Assembly: GCA_900318555.1 (NCBI GenBank)
Contig: ONKX01000003.1
Span: 1 to 64,000 of the forward strand
Origin: an uncultured Prevotellaceae bacterium
GTDB lineage: Bacteria; Bacteroidota; Bacteroidia; Bacteroidales; Bacteroidaceae
Direction of reading: 5' to 3'
DNA: 64,000 bases
The notes beneath the pieces are model-generated. The model did not search any database. It was not told where the DNA came from and saw only the letters and a program-made list of their open reading frames with translations. This document shows, piece by piece, positions 15,933 to 24,289 of this stretch; position 1 is the stretch's first letter, and each line of letters begins with the position of its first letter. The translations under genes and the position numbers were made by a program.

Positions 15933-18900
15933 ATGAAAAAGTCCTATTTGTTACTCCTCATGCTCTTCGTCAGCATTGTGGCGATGGGTGGTCCAGTGAC
16001 TCCTGACGAGGCACGGCAAAAGATTACGAAGTTTATGAATCCTCGCCGTGCAAATGCTATCAGCGAGAGTTCATTGCAACTGGTGGCCACGAGCCATTAT
16101 CAGGTGCAGAAAGAAACAATGGCTGCAAGCTATTATGTGTTCAACGTAGGCGAAGGGCATGGCTTCGTTATTGCTGGTGCCGACGACCGGATTCCTGCCG
16201 TGTTGGGTTATTCGTCCAAAGGTCAGTTCGACCCTCAGCACATGCCGGAAAATATGAAGGCTTGGTTGCAGGGCTACAACGATCAGATGGCGTATCTGAA
16301 CGAACACCCGGAGGCTGCTGCCCCACAAAAGACGGTCAGTGGTGGTAGTATTTCCCCGTTGTTGCAATCAGAGTGGGATCAGGGTAATCCTTATAATCTG
16401 CTCTGTCCTGAAGATGGCGGACAACATAGTGTGACGGGTTGTGCGGCAACGGCTATGGCTCAGGTGATGTATTTCTGGCAGTGGCCGAAGCAGACGGTTG
16501 CTGAGATTCCAGGTTATAAGTCTAGTGATAAAGGATTTGTACTGCCTGCTATTCCTGCAGGAAAGTCTATTGACTGGGAAAACATGGTGCCCAAATACAC
16601 TGGTGGTGAGACGGACGCTCAGAAGCAGGCTGTGGCTGAGTTGATGCTGTTGTGTGGAACGGCTGTGCAGATGGATTATAGTGCTAATTCAAGCGCTGCC
16701 TCTACTTCCTATGTGGCTGATGCTTGGGTCAATTATTTGGACTATGACGCTGCAACAATTTACGAAAATCGCAGTAGCTATCGTTTGGCAGCATGGAACC
16801 AGAAGGTGTACGACGAACTGGCAGCCGGACGCCCCGTGCTCTATGCTGGTCAGTCGAGTGGCGGTGGTCACGCTTTCGTGATTGATGGCTATGATGGTGA
16901 CGACTTTTTCCACGTCAACTGGGGTTGGGGAGGTTGGTGCAACGACGGTTCTTTCCTGCTCTCAATTCTTGACCCAGGCAGCAACTCTGGCATAGGTGCC
17001 AGCAGCAGTACGGATGGTTATAGCTATGATCAGGGTGCTATCTTCGGTGCACAGCCCAATACAGGTATCAGTCCTTCTGTTACACCAATCATGACAACCA
17101 GTTCTATTAGTGCTCCATCTGGTTTAGAGGTTACAAGAACAGCCACAACAGAAGATTTCCAAGTAGATGTTGCTGCCAGTTTCTGGAATATGACAGGCAT
17201 AACATATACATTTGATATGGCTTATGGTTTTTATGACGAGACGGATAACCTGTTGACTGTTGCGCCTTTATGGTCTTATACGTTGGACAGTGGCTATGGT
17301 TATGGTAATGCCAAAGCGACTATCTCTTTTGGTGCTAACATTACCAGCGGAAGTTATATTATAAAACCAATCAGCCGTGAGACAGGCGCTGAGACATGGT
17401 ATCCCAACAAAGGTACTGAAACTTATTTCCTGACTGCAACCATCAGCGACAATACGCTGACGCTCCAAGAGCCTACGTTTGGACTGACAGGTTCGATAGA
17501 GCCGACGGGCAAACAGGAGGTTAAATCGCCTTTGAATCTGACAGCGACCATCACCAACAACGGTACGTTGTTCAATGGACAAATCTTCCTTTTAGTTGAT
17601 GGCAACTTGACTTGCGGACGCCACTTCGATATTGATGCGGGAGCAACAGAAAATATCGAATTCTCTTTCATTCCTGATTCTGAGGGTTCTAAGACAATTT
17701 CATTATGTACGCGCTCATGGAATGGCAATTCGTATGACTACAATGCATTTATTTCAGGCAGTGTTACCGTTGAGGGAGCTACACCATCCAAGCTCACAAT
17801 GTATCCTACCCTCAAGAATGCTGAAGACCTCGGCTATGATCGTTGGCTTTTGAAGGAAGACAAAATGGTGGTCAATATCAATGTGACAAACACAGGAAGT
17901 ACTGAATATAATAATGTTGTAGCAGTAGACTTGTTTAAGCTTTATGATGAAACGCATGGGTCACACGTCGACACGTACTTCAAGGACCTGCAGTTAACCG
18001 CAGGAGCAACTACGGATGTCGAAATGCCGATTGAAGGAATGGAGGATGGAGTAACGTATTTCTTCTATGTATATTATGTGTCGGCAGGTGAATGGATTCG
18101 TGGTTATCAGTATTCACCTTTGGTCACTGTCCAGTTGCAGGGTGAAGACCCAGATCCTCAGCCGCAAGAAGAGACGGCCTACTATCTGGTGAGCGACCTG
18201 AACGGATGGAGCACGACTGACCAGTCGTATGCCTTCACGAAGCTTGACGACGGCAAGACGTGGGAAATCACGTTCCCTGCCAATGGTGTAGATATGTATC
18301 TGAAGGTTGCACCGGGTTCGGCCTACGACAATCAGGAGACCTTCTGGGACAACTTGCTCTGCGCCTCTGTCGACCAGTGTACTGACCTTACTGGTACGAT
18401 GGTGAAGGGTAACGCTGGTGCTTGGAAACTCCTTGCATCCAACAATGCCAAGGATTATACTATGCGCATAGTGCCCAGCGAGATGACCTACGAGATTACA
18501 TTCACCCAACAGGATGTGCCCTTCGTGCCCGAAGCACCTTATTATTATATAGGTACTGGCACAAATTGGGTTTACGACGCCACCCAGGTGTTTGTCGCTC
18601 AGAACGACGGAACCCACCAGATTACGGTTCCTGCCGTCTATGGCGACGACGGAAACATGTGGTTCAAGATTGCTCCAGCCAACGCCATTGCCGCTAACGG
18701 TGACATTACGTGGAGCCACCTGTTCAGTACTGACGACGAAAACTACACGAAGCTAAGCGGAACGATGTCGATAGGCGACGGTCAGGCATGGATGAGAACG
18801 CAGGCCGACGGTGCAGAGTCGTACACCATTACGATTAATCCTGAAACGAAGGCCATTGCCATCCAGTTGAACATGCCGAAGGTTATGCTCGATCCCGAGT

Positions 18901-19841
18901 TGGCCATCAATGCCAATGAGCATTATATCAGTGAACTGGGATACTTCACCGCTACTCTTGGCCAGCCCTTCAACTCGCCCGCGCTGAGCAACCCGCACAA
19001 CGTGGCTCCCATCGTGTGGACGTCAAGCAATCCTGGTGTCGCTACCGTCGACGAAAATGGCGTGGTAACCCTCTTGTCCATCGGCGGAACGCAAATCAAG
19101 GCCGACTTTGCCGGCAACGATGACTACTATCCCGGCTATGCAGAATACTACCTGGAAGTCTCGGATACCATAGGTTACGTGATAGAGGACGACGGTACTG
19201 TCACTATCGTTGGTGGCAGCGACGTGACGGGCGACGTAGTGATTGGCGAAACGGTAGTCATCGAAGGTAAGACCTATCAGGTGACAGGTATTGGCGACTA
19301 TGCATTCAATGGCAATACCGCCATCACTTCGATTACGATACCCGACGGCATTAACACCATCGGCGCAGGAGCCTTCGACGGTTGCAGCCAGCTGACGACG
19401 ATAATCATCGGTAAGGGCGTGACCACTATCGGTGAAAAGGCCTTTGCACACATCGGAATACCGGCAAATGGCCCACGACGTGCAGAGAGCGAGGGCTTGC
19501 TCGTGAAGTGCTATGCCGAGAATGTACCCACCACGGCAGCAGACGCCTTCGAGGGTAGTCCTATCAGCAGTGGTATGTTGTTGATACCGGACAATAGCGT
19601 TATGGCCTATTATGAAGCAACTCCTTGGGGTCAGTTTGGAACCGTTATGGGCTTCAATGGCACTACAGGCATTGAACGCCTTGTGAACGGCATGGGCGTT
19701 GGCTCCGTCAGCATCTTCGGACTCAACGGCAACAAGCTTGCTGAGACGCAAGGTGCAGGTCTGAAGCAGGTGCTGAACACACTGCCAAAGGGTGTCTACA
19801 TCATCCGCGTCGGCAACAACAGCAAGACCATTCGCAACTAA
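15933..19841 (+). CDS. secreted C10 family cysteine protease (interpain/streptopain type) with BspA-type repeats
   Basis: Secreted protease of 1302 aa. The signal peptide ends near residue 19. An inhibitory Spi-type propeptide follows (about 20-120), then the papain-like C10 domain with Cys170 (SVTGCAATAMAQVM), His313 (SGGGHAFVIDGYDGDDFFHV) and the Trp-rich NWGWGGWCNDGS. After beta-rich modules and two similar domains near 748-855 and 868-985 comes an Ig-like Big_2 domain (VWTSSNPGVATVDENGVVTL). A short BspA/LRR_5 segment (AFNGNTAITSITIPDGINTI) and a C-terminal sorting-type tail (VSIFGLNGNKLAET ... KGVYIIRVG) complete it. It resembles Prevotella intermedia InpA with extra adhesion-like modules. 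It has its own promoter and a terminator. Confidence 0.93.
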   Translation: MKKSYLLLLMLFVSIVAMGGPVTPDEARQKITKFMNPRRANAISESSLQLVATSHYQVQKETMAASYYVFNVGEGHGFVIAGADDRIPAVLGYSSKGQFDPQHMPENMKAWLQGYNDQMAYLNEHPEAAAPQKTVSGGSISPLLQSEWDQGNPYNLLCPEDGGQHSVTGCAATAMAQVMYFWQWPKQTVAEIPGYKSSDKGFVLPAIPAGKSIDWENMVPKYTGGETDAQKQAVAELMLLCGTAVQMDYSANSSAASTSYVADAWVNYLDYDAATIYENRSSYRLAAWNQKVYDELAAGRPVLYAGQSSGGGHAFVIDGYDGDDFFHVNWGWGGWCNDGSFLLSILDPGSNSGIGASSSTDGYSYDQGAIFGAQPNTGISPSVTPIMTTSSISAPSGLEVTRTATTEDFQVDVAASFWNMTGITYTFDMAYGFYDETDNLLTVAPLWSYTLDSGYGYGNAKATISFGANITSGSYIIKPISRETGAETWYPNKGTETYFLTATISDNTLTLQEPTFGLTGSIEPTGKQEVKSPLNLTATITNNGTLFNGQIFLLVDGNLTCGRHFDIDAGATENIEFSFIPDSEGSKTISLCTRSWNGNSYDYNAFISGSVTVEGATPSKLTMYPTLKNAEDLGYDRWLLKEDKMVVNINVTNTGSTEYNNVVAVDLFKLYDETHGSHVDTYFKDLQLTAGATTDVEMPIEGMEDGVTYFFYVYYVSAGEWIRGYQYSPLVTVQLQGEDPDPQPQEETAYYLVSDLNGWSTTDQSYAFTKLDDGKTWEITFPANGVDMYLKVAPGSAYDNQETFWDNLLCASVDQCTDLTGTMVKGNAGAWKLLASNNAKDYTMRIVPSEMTYEITFTQQDVPFVPEAPYYYIGTGTNWVYDATQVFVAQNDGTHQITVPAVYGDDGNMWFKIAPANAIAANGDITWSHLFSTDDENYTKLSGTMSIGDGQAWMRTQADGAESYTITINPETKAIAIQLNMPKVMLDPELAINANEHYISELGYFTATLGQPFNSPALSNPHNVAPIVWTSSNPGVATVDENGVVTLLSIGGTQIKADFAGNDDYYPGYAEYYLEVSDTIGYVIEDDGTVTIVGGSDVTGDVVIGETVVIEGKTYQVTGIGDYAFNGNTAITSITIPDGINTIGAGAFDGCSQLTTIIIGKGVTTIGEKAFAHIGIPANGPRRAESEGLLVKCYAENVPTTAADAFEGSPISSGMLLIPDNSVMAYYEATPWGQFGTVMGFNGTTGIERLVNGMGVGSVSIFGLNGNKLAETQGAGLKQVLNTLPKGVYIIRVGNNSKTIRN

Positions 19842-19863
19842 TATTACCCAAGATTGAACCTCC

Positions 19864-19899
19864 AAAAAGGCATCTGCAACTACGCAGGTGCCCTTTTTT
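19864..19899 (+). terminator. Rho-independent terminator after the C10 protease
   Basis: Stem GGCATCTGC / GCAGGTGCC (one G-T pair) with a 6-nt loop, flanked by AAAAA on the left and TTTTTT on the right, 22 bp after the stop. Confidence 0.8.
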
Positions 19900-19922
19900 C
19901 TTGTACGCAGCCCAAAGGAACT

Positions 19923-19964
19923 AAGCGGCCAGCCCTTGGGAAGCGGCCAGCCCTTGGGAAGCGG
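19923..19964 (+). repeat. 18-bp tandem repeat
   Basis: Unit AAGCGGCCAGCCCTTGGG occurs twice perfectly (19923-19940, 19941-19958) and begins a third time (AAGCGG). Confidence 0.85.
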
Positions 19965-20114
19965 ACTGCCAATCCAAAGGAACTAAACTGCCCGCTTACC
20001 GGTAGTAAACCGTTTGTTCCCAAGGAGGGAATTTTATTTCCCTAGGCAGGCCGCAAAATTTCCCTAGGCAGGGAATAATTTTTCTTTGGGCAGCGCGCAA
20101 AAAGAACCCCAATC

Positions 20115-20163
20115 TTCACAGATTCACAATTCACAGTTTCTTTTTTGAGCCCTGGGGCGTTTA
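20115..20163 (+). repeat. left copy of a ~49-bp direct repeat flanking the primase-like island
   Basis: Starts TTCACAGATTCACAATTCAC, continues through a T-run and GAG, and ends GGGGCGTTT. The copy at 24290-24338 aligns without gaps. Differences are one base in the TTCACAG part, two in the T-run and five consecutive bases before GGGCGTTT. Confidence 0.75.
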
Positions 20164-20255
20164 GACCTGCATGGGGAGTGTTAATATTTATTAATATATA
20201 TAAATAAGTATATATAAAATAGACTATGAAAAGGGGTACCCCCTTAAAAATAAAA

Positions 20256-20289
20256 CTGTGAAACTGTGAAACTGTGAATGGTGTGAAAT
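20256..20289 (+). repeat. iteron-like CTGTGAAA repeats
   Basis: Three consecutive 8-bp units CTGTGAAA, CTGTGAAA, CTGTGAAT (20256-20279) and a fourth related GGTGTGAAA. They are the reverse complement of the TTCACAG words in the flanking direct repeats. Confidence 0.75.
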
Positions 20290-20310
20290 AAAGAGAGAAG
20301 GCACTCTCGT

Positions 20311-20380
20311 TCTCTGACCTAAAGGTGCAGAGTGTGGCGTTGCAATCTCTGACCTAAAGGTGCAGAGTGTGGCGTTGCAA
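20311..20380 (+). repeat. perfect 35-bp tandem duplication with an internal dyad
   Basis: The units 20311-20345 and 20346-20380 are identical. Each begins T-CTCTG-ACCT-AA-AGGT-G-CAGAG, a hairpin with one bulged G, and ends GTGTGGCGTTGCAA. Confidence 0.9.
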
Positions 20381-20404
20381 TCGAAAATACTCAAATTAAT
20401 TTGA

Positions 20405-20504
20405 CTTTGTCGAATTTTCTCTCGACTCAGCAGAGAATATGCGAGCATATCTCTGCATTCGCTGCTCGAAAATTTGGTATTTTGCTCACTTATTCGTACC
20501 TTTG
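20405..20504 (+). promoter_or_regulatory. long imperfect hairpin and promoter of the accessory genes
   Basis: GCAGAGAATATGC (20430-20442) pairs with GCATATCTCTGC after a 2-3 nt loop, and weaker outer pairing continues through AATTTTC / GAAAATT. It is followed by the 32-bp cassette TTTGGTATTT...TACCTTTG (20473-20504) that is shared with the leftward promoter at 1541-1572. The start codon is 26 nt after the -7 box. Confidence 0.65.
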
Positions 20505-20530
20505 TGCACAAATCAAAACAAGAGAACGAA

Positions 20531-21208
20531 ATGAAATCACAGATGCTGAAACTGGATGCTCCCTATCAGGTAATTTACGCTGGGGGCTTTGTTGGTCGCC
20601 ATATCGCCACACTCGTCACTTGGACGGAGGACGATGAGGGTGCTGAGATGGTGGACTCGGTGTCGTATCCCATCATCGACATGGGCAACGAATTTCCTGC
20701 TGGCAAGATGGTGCCTATCGACTTGGACGACTGTCGTGCGCTGTGTCCACCAGAAGGTACGAACCTCTTTTGGGTGGCGAAAATCATTGAGTACGACTTC
20801 CAGCAGTTGGAACCCGCAGGGGCTGAATACATTTTGGAACGCATGAAGATTCTGGGCTGTAGGATTGTGATGCCTACGGAGAAGGACGCAGAAACGGGCG
20901 AGCAGGTGCAGATGATGCGCTTCACATCCACGCTGTATGTCAATTGCATCAAGGGCTTCGGTGGCGACGAGGGTGACGTCTATCGTGTGCGCAGCAACAG
21001 ACATCAGGGCTTCTATTTCCAGTCCGAAGGTACGGCTGATGAAATCTATCATGACTTGCGCTACCAGCTGAGCGTCTATGAGGGCTATTTCGACGACGAC
21101 TTAATCAGTATCCGTTTCCAGTCGGACGACGGACAATTGACGGAAGTGACCAACCGACTGAATGCAGACCAAAGGATTGAGGGTTTTGAAAAATGGAGAA
21201 AGCATTGA
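20531..21208 (+). CDS. unknown protein, first gene of the accessory island
   Basis: I do not recognise this 225-aa protein. It is soluble, acidic and without a signal peptide; the middle has DLDDCRALCPPEGTNLFWVA and the C-terminal part is rich in Tyr, Asp and Glu (YQLSVYEGYFDDDLISIRFQ). The start at 20531 (MKSQMLKLDAPY) is chosen because the TACCTTTG box ends at 20504, so the earlier in-frame ATG at 20474 lies upstream of the transcript start. Its stop overlaps the next start (TGATG). Co-location with a primase-like gene suggests a role in replication or maintenance of the island. Confidence 0.75.
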   Translation: MKSQMLKLDAPYQVIYAGGFVGRHIATLVTWTEDDEGAEMVDSVSYPIIDMGNEFPAGKMVPIDLDDCRALCPPEGTNLFWVAKIIEYDFQQLEPAGAEYILERMKILGCRIVMPTEKDAETGEQVQMMRFTSTLYVNCIKGFGGDEGDVYRVRSNRHQGFYFQSEGTADEIYHDLRYQLSVYEGYFDDDLISIRFQSDDGQLTEVTNRLNADQRIEGFEKWRKH

Positions 21209-21786
21209 TGACACTCCCCCCTATTCCCGTCGAGTTTGTGGTAGGCCACGCCCAGACGAAGAATACCGAAGGTCAGCGCAAACCTTACGTTGACCTCATC
21301 CAACGATGGGCCGAGCACGAAGGCATGGAGGACGAGGGCTTAACGGCCGTCCGACGCGTGATGAACACCACGCAGATTGACGCCCAGCACATGCCCAAGG
21401 AGTTTTATCAGACCTATCGTCAGGGCGAGAAAGCCGAACAGCTCATAAAACTCATTCGCAAGATTGACACGAAGATTCTGAGCGGTGAGGTCGTATGGAC
21501 GTGGCCGCACGTGATGCGTGTGATGATTGACGAAGCCATCCTGATGGCCAACGTCACCGTCAATCGCTACGACACCATTATCTGCTCGATGATTCCTGGT
21601 AAGGGGCGCGACACGGTGCGTAAGAACGGCGACTACGACATTGTACAAGACCGTGACGACTCGTATCGCCTGTGGGTGTCGAACAGCAGCATCAATCCCG
21701 TGCAGGCCACTAACCGTGAGATATGCAATCAGATAGCCGAGTTTCTTGAACCCGTCCTAGCCCGCAAAATCCATACTTCCATTTAG
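21208..21786 (+). CDS. unknown protein, second gene of the accessory island
   Basis: Unknown soluble protein of 192 aa, with no recognisable domain. It has a basic middle (KAEQLIKLIRKIDTKILSGE) and a C-terminal part with YDTIICSMIPGKGRDTVRKN. The ATG at 21208 overlaps the preceding TGA, and GGAGAAAG about 8 bp before it is a good ribosome-binding site; an in-frame ATG at 21193 is the alternative. It is translationally coupled to the first island gene and probably shares its function. Confidence 0.7.
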   Translation: MTLPPIPVEFVVGHAQTKNTEGQRKPYVDLIQRWAEHEGMEDEGLTAVRRVMNTTQIDAQHMPKEFYQTYRQGEKAEQLIKLIRKIDTKILSGEVVWTWPHVMRVMIDEAILMANVTVNRYDTIICSMIPGKGRDTVRKNGDYDIVQDRDDSYRLWVSNSSINPVQATNREICNQIAEFLEPVLARKIHTSI

Positions 21787-21796
21787 CCCGGATTTC

Positions 21797-21844
21797 TTCC
21801 GACTTCATTCCGAGAAAATCCAATCATTTTCCGACTTTTTCCAA
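21797..21844 (+). promoter_or_regulatory. helically phased TTCCGA repeats before the primase-like gene
   Basis: TTCCGA at 21797, 21808 and 21829, with TTCCAA at 21839, are spaced 11, 21 and 10 bp, close to whole turns of the DNA helix. They end about 60 bp upstream of the next -7 box. A GGGGTAAACCC dyad (21869-21879) lies between. Confidence 0.4.
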
Positions 21845-21902
21845 CTACCCCCAGATTCACTGGAAAAAGGGGTAAACCCTTGCTATACCTTATTATATAT
21901 AT

Positions 21903-21910
21903 TAACTTTG
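21903..21910 (+). promoter_or_regulatory. -7 box (TAACTTTG) of the primase-like gene
   Basis: TAACTTTGC follows an A/T-rich TATATATATT tract and lies 19 nt before the ATG at 21930. Confidence 0.6.
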
Positions 21911-21929
21911 CAGTACGTTAATTTAAGTT

Positions 21930-24212
21930 ATGCTTATGAAACAGACAAAAACACAGATGGGGTTCGCCCCAAGCGTTAAGAGCAGCGTAACGCCCTGCAC
22001 AGTTGAGAACCTCTATGCCGCTATGGACTCGGAGACGACAGCGAAGATTTGCGCTGACATCGAGGATGCCCTTGAGCGTGTGAAACGAGGTGAGATGTGT
22101 CGCGAGGACTTTGAAGCCTACAAACGCGACAGGAAGCAGCAGCTGATGGTGCTGACGCCACATGCCACCTTTACCGATGGCGTGCGACAGAACAAGTCGG
22201 CTGTACCCTCTGGATTGTCAATGTATGACATTGACCACATTTCTGACCCACGTGGATTTTTCAACACGATGGTTCGTGAACGTTGTGCCGAACTGGGCAT
22301 TGTGATGGCCCACGTAACACCCTCTACCGAAGGACTGCGATTGATTTTCGAAGTGCCTGAGGGAATGTCGCTGGCCGAGGCTCAGAAGTGGATGTCGGAG
22401 CAGTTGGGTGACTCCAGCTACGACGGAAGCGTCAAGGACTATGCCCGTTGTTCGTTCGTCGTCCCTCGCGCGTACCTCCTTTATATAGATGAGGAGGAAC
22501 TTTGCAAGCAGCGTGAGGTGAAGGCAGTGTCGCAAAACGCGACGGTGCCTGAAATGACACCTCAGCCATCGTCAGCCCTCAGCCATCAGACTTCGCCTGC
22601 CTCTGACCGCAACCTGCGCATTTTCGACCTCTGCTTGCAGGAGGTAGGTTTGAAACTGGAGGAGATTGACCAAGTGGGTGTCTACAACTGGCACAACACG
22701 CTGGTTAGCATCCTCAGCGTAGGCATTTGCCGCCTGATGGCACAGGACGAGTTGAAAGCCGTGTTGGCTGTTAAGATGCCCAACTACGCGAGGGAGCAGG
22801 ATTGTCAGCGACTGGTCAGCGACTTCTACAAGGACTACACCAAGATGAATGCGCCTATGAGCCAGCGTCTGCGCGCTATCTATGCCGAGAGCGTCACAGG
22901 TGTGAAGGACAAGCCGTTGACTACTGAGGACGTGCTGGGTGACGTGCCTCCACAGATGCCTCGTCGTCTGCCCAAGTCGGTGAAGCTGATGGTCTCGAAG
23001 GAGCCCGACATCTACAAACCAGCCTCGGCTATGGGACTCTTCCCTGCCTTGGGTGCCCACCTCTATCAGGTTCAGTTCCCCTATGCCGACCACACCATGC
23101 ACGAGGCCACCTTCATGCAGAATTGCATGGCGCCGATGTCCAGCGGCAAGTCGTGTGTCAATCGTGTCTGCGAACCTATCATGGCTGACATTAAGGCACG
23201 CGACGATGTGAACCGCCGTCGTGAGGACGAGTGGAAGGAGGAGTGCCGTTCGATGGGTGCCAACAAGCAGAAGCCCAAGCGTCCGGACGATCTGATTATT
23301 CAGATGATGTCGAGCGACCTGACGAATGCAGCCCTCGTTCAGAAGTTGCAGGATGCTCAGGGTCATTTCCTCTACGTGCAGGTAGACGAGGTGGAGTTGT
23401 TCGAGCAGCTGAAGGTGAATGGCCGTTCAGGACAAATCGGCAAAATTTTCCGATTGGCCTACGATTGTGGTTACTACGGCCAGGAACGTGTTGGCATCCA
23501 GAGTGTTACGGGTCGTCCGCAGATACGAATGAACTACAATGCCTCGACCACTATTCAGCGCGGCCAGCAATTCTTTCGTTCCATGATGGCTGATGGAACA
23601 CTCTCGCGACTGTCGTTCTCCACCATCGTCACCTGGCGAGGCATGGCTATGCCCATTCACGGCATCTACGACGAGCAGCATGCTGAGGCCGTCAAGCCTT
23701 ACATCGACCGTCTGAATGCAGCCAAGGGTATCATCGACCTCCCTCAGGCTCAGCGTCTGATTCAGCGAATGGACAAGGAGGCTAAGGACACCGCATGGCT
23801 CTGCGACGACGAAGTGTACGAGAAACTTGCCTATCGTGCCGTCGTCAGTGCGTGGCTTCGTGCAATGGTTCTCTATATCGCAGAAGGCAAGTGGTCGAAG
23901 GATATCGAGAACTTTGCCATGTGGACCATGAAGTACGACATGTGGTGTAAGATGCACTTCTTTGGCGAGCAGATGAGTCAACAGATGGCTGGTGAGGTGG
24001 TGCGTACGCGAGGCCCGAAGAACATGCTCGACATGCTGGCTGATGACTTTACGAGGGAGGATGCACAAGCTGTCCGCATCCGTGAGCGCAAGAAGAACAG
24101 CAATCCCACCCAGCAACTTTGTATGTGGGAAGAGCGAGGATATATCACTTGCGACGAGAATGGTGTCTATCACAAAACGCCGGCTTACCTCAAACGTAAG
24201 AAGGCTGCGTAA
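21930..24212 (+). CDS. BT4734/VirE-N plus DUF3987 primase-helicase-like protein
   Basis: A 760-aa protein of the kind found in Bacteroidetes accessory islands. Residues about 50-200 match the BT4734/BF3469 (VirE N-terminal) domain: GLSMYDIDHI, then STEGLRLIFEVPEGM and CSFVVPRAYLLYIDEEEL. This fold is compared with archaeo-eukaryotic primases. Residues about 370-700 match DUF3987, a P-loop helicase-like ATPase: the Walker A-like PMSSGKSCVNRV and Walker B-like FLYVQVDEVELFEQL. The C-terminus is basic. It would act on DNA, perhaps in priming or replication of the element; no integrase or relaxase is present. It has its own promoter and a strong hairpin downstream. Confidence 0.85.
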   Translation: MLMKQTKTQMGFAPSVKSSVTPCTVENLYAAMDSETTAKICADIEDALERVKRGEMCREDFEAYKRDRKQQLMVLTPHATFTDGVRQNKSAVPSGLSMYDIDHISDPRGFFNTMVRERCAELGIVMAHVTPSTEGLRLIFEVPEGMSLAEAQKWMSEQLGDSSYDGSVKDYARCSFVVPRAYLLYIDEEELCKQREVKAVSQNATVPEMTPQPSSALSHQTSPASDRNLRIFDLCLQEVGLKLEEIDQVGVYNWHNTLVSILSVGICRLMAQDELKAVLAVKMPNYAREQDCQRLVSDFYKDYTKMNAPMSQRLRAIYAESVTGVKDKPLTTEDVLGDVPPQMPRRLPKSVKLMVSKEPDIYKPASAMGLFPALGAHLYQVQFPYADHTMHEATFMQNCMAPMSSGKSCVNRVCEPIMADIKARDDVNRRREDEWKEECRSMGANKQKPKRPDDLIIQMMSSDLTNAALVQKLQDAQGHFLYVQVDEVELFEQLKVNGRSGQIGKIFRLAYDCGYYGQERVGIQSVTGRPQIRMNYNASTTIQRGQQFFRSMMADGTLSRLSFSTIVTWRGMAMPIHGIYDEQHAEAVKPYIDRLNAAKGIIDLPQAQRLIQRMDKEAKDTAWLCDDEVYEKLAYRAVVSAWLRAMVLYIAEGKWSKDIENFAMWTMKYDMWCKMHFFGEQMSQQMAGEVVRTRGPKNMLDMLADDFTREDAQAVRIRERKKNSNPTQQLCMWEERGYITCDENGVYHKTPAYLKRKKAA

Positions 24213-24245
24213 ATTGCAAAACAGGACGCAAATCTAACCAAGAGT

Positions 24246-24275
24246 ATGAGCCAGAGGGAATCCCCCCTGGCTCAT
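24246..24275 (+). terminator. hairpin after the primase-like gene
   Basis: ATGAGCCAGAGGGAATCCCCCCTGGCTCAT-type inverted repeat with arms ATGAGCCAG / CTGGCTCAT and an inner GGG/CCC, 34 bp past the stop. It is followed by GACTTTTTC, a weak T-tract. Confidence 0.65.
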
Positions 24276-24289
24276 TGACTTTTTCACCC

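Larger units (their letters stand above)
19900..20530. other. 631-bp repeat-dense non-coding region
   Basis: No convincing gene lies here. It holds an 18-bp tandem repeat (19923-19964), two TTTCCCTAGGCAGG words (20037-20073), the left flanking direct repeat (20115-20163) and an A/T-rich tract (about 20179-20225). A GGGGTACCCCC dyad, three CTGTGAAA-type repeats, a perfect 35-bp tandem duplication and a long imperfect hairpin ending in a promoter follow. Such density before a primase-like gene set resembles a replicon or mobile-element control region, which is inference. Confidence 0.6.

Noticed and set aside
19854..20045. 63-codon open frame after the C10 protease
   Set aside because: It overlaps the terminator and the 18-bp tandem repeat; its repeated residues come from the repeat DNA.
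20256..20380. Possible CRISPR array
   Set aside because: The repeats are 8-bp units or a two-copy 35-bp duplication with no spacers between copies, and no cas gene is present.
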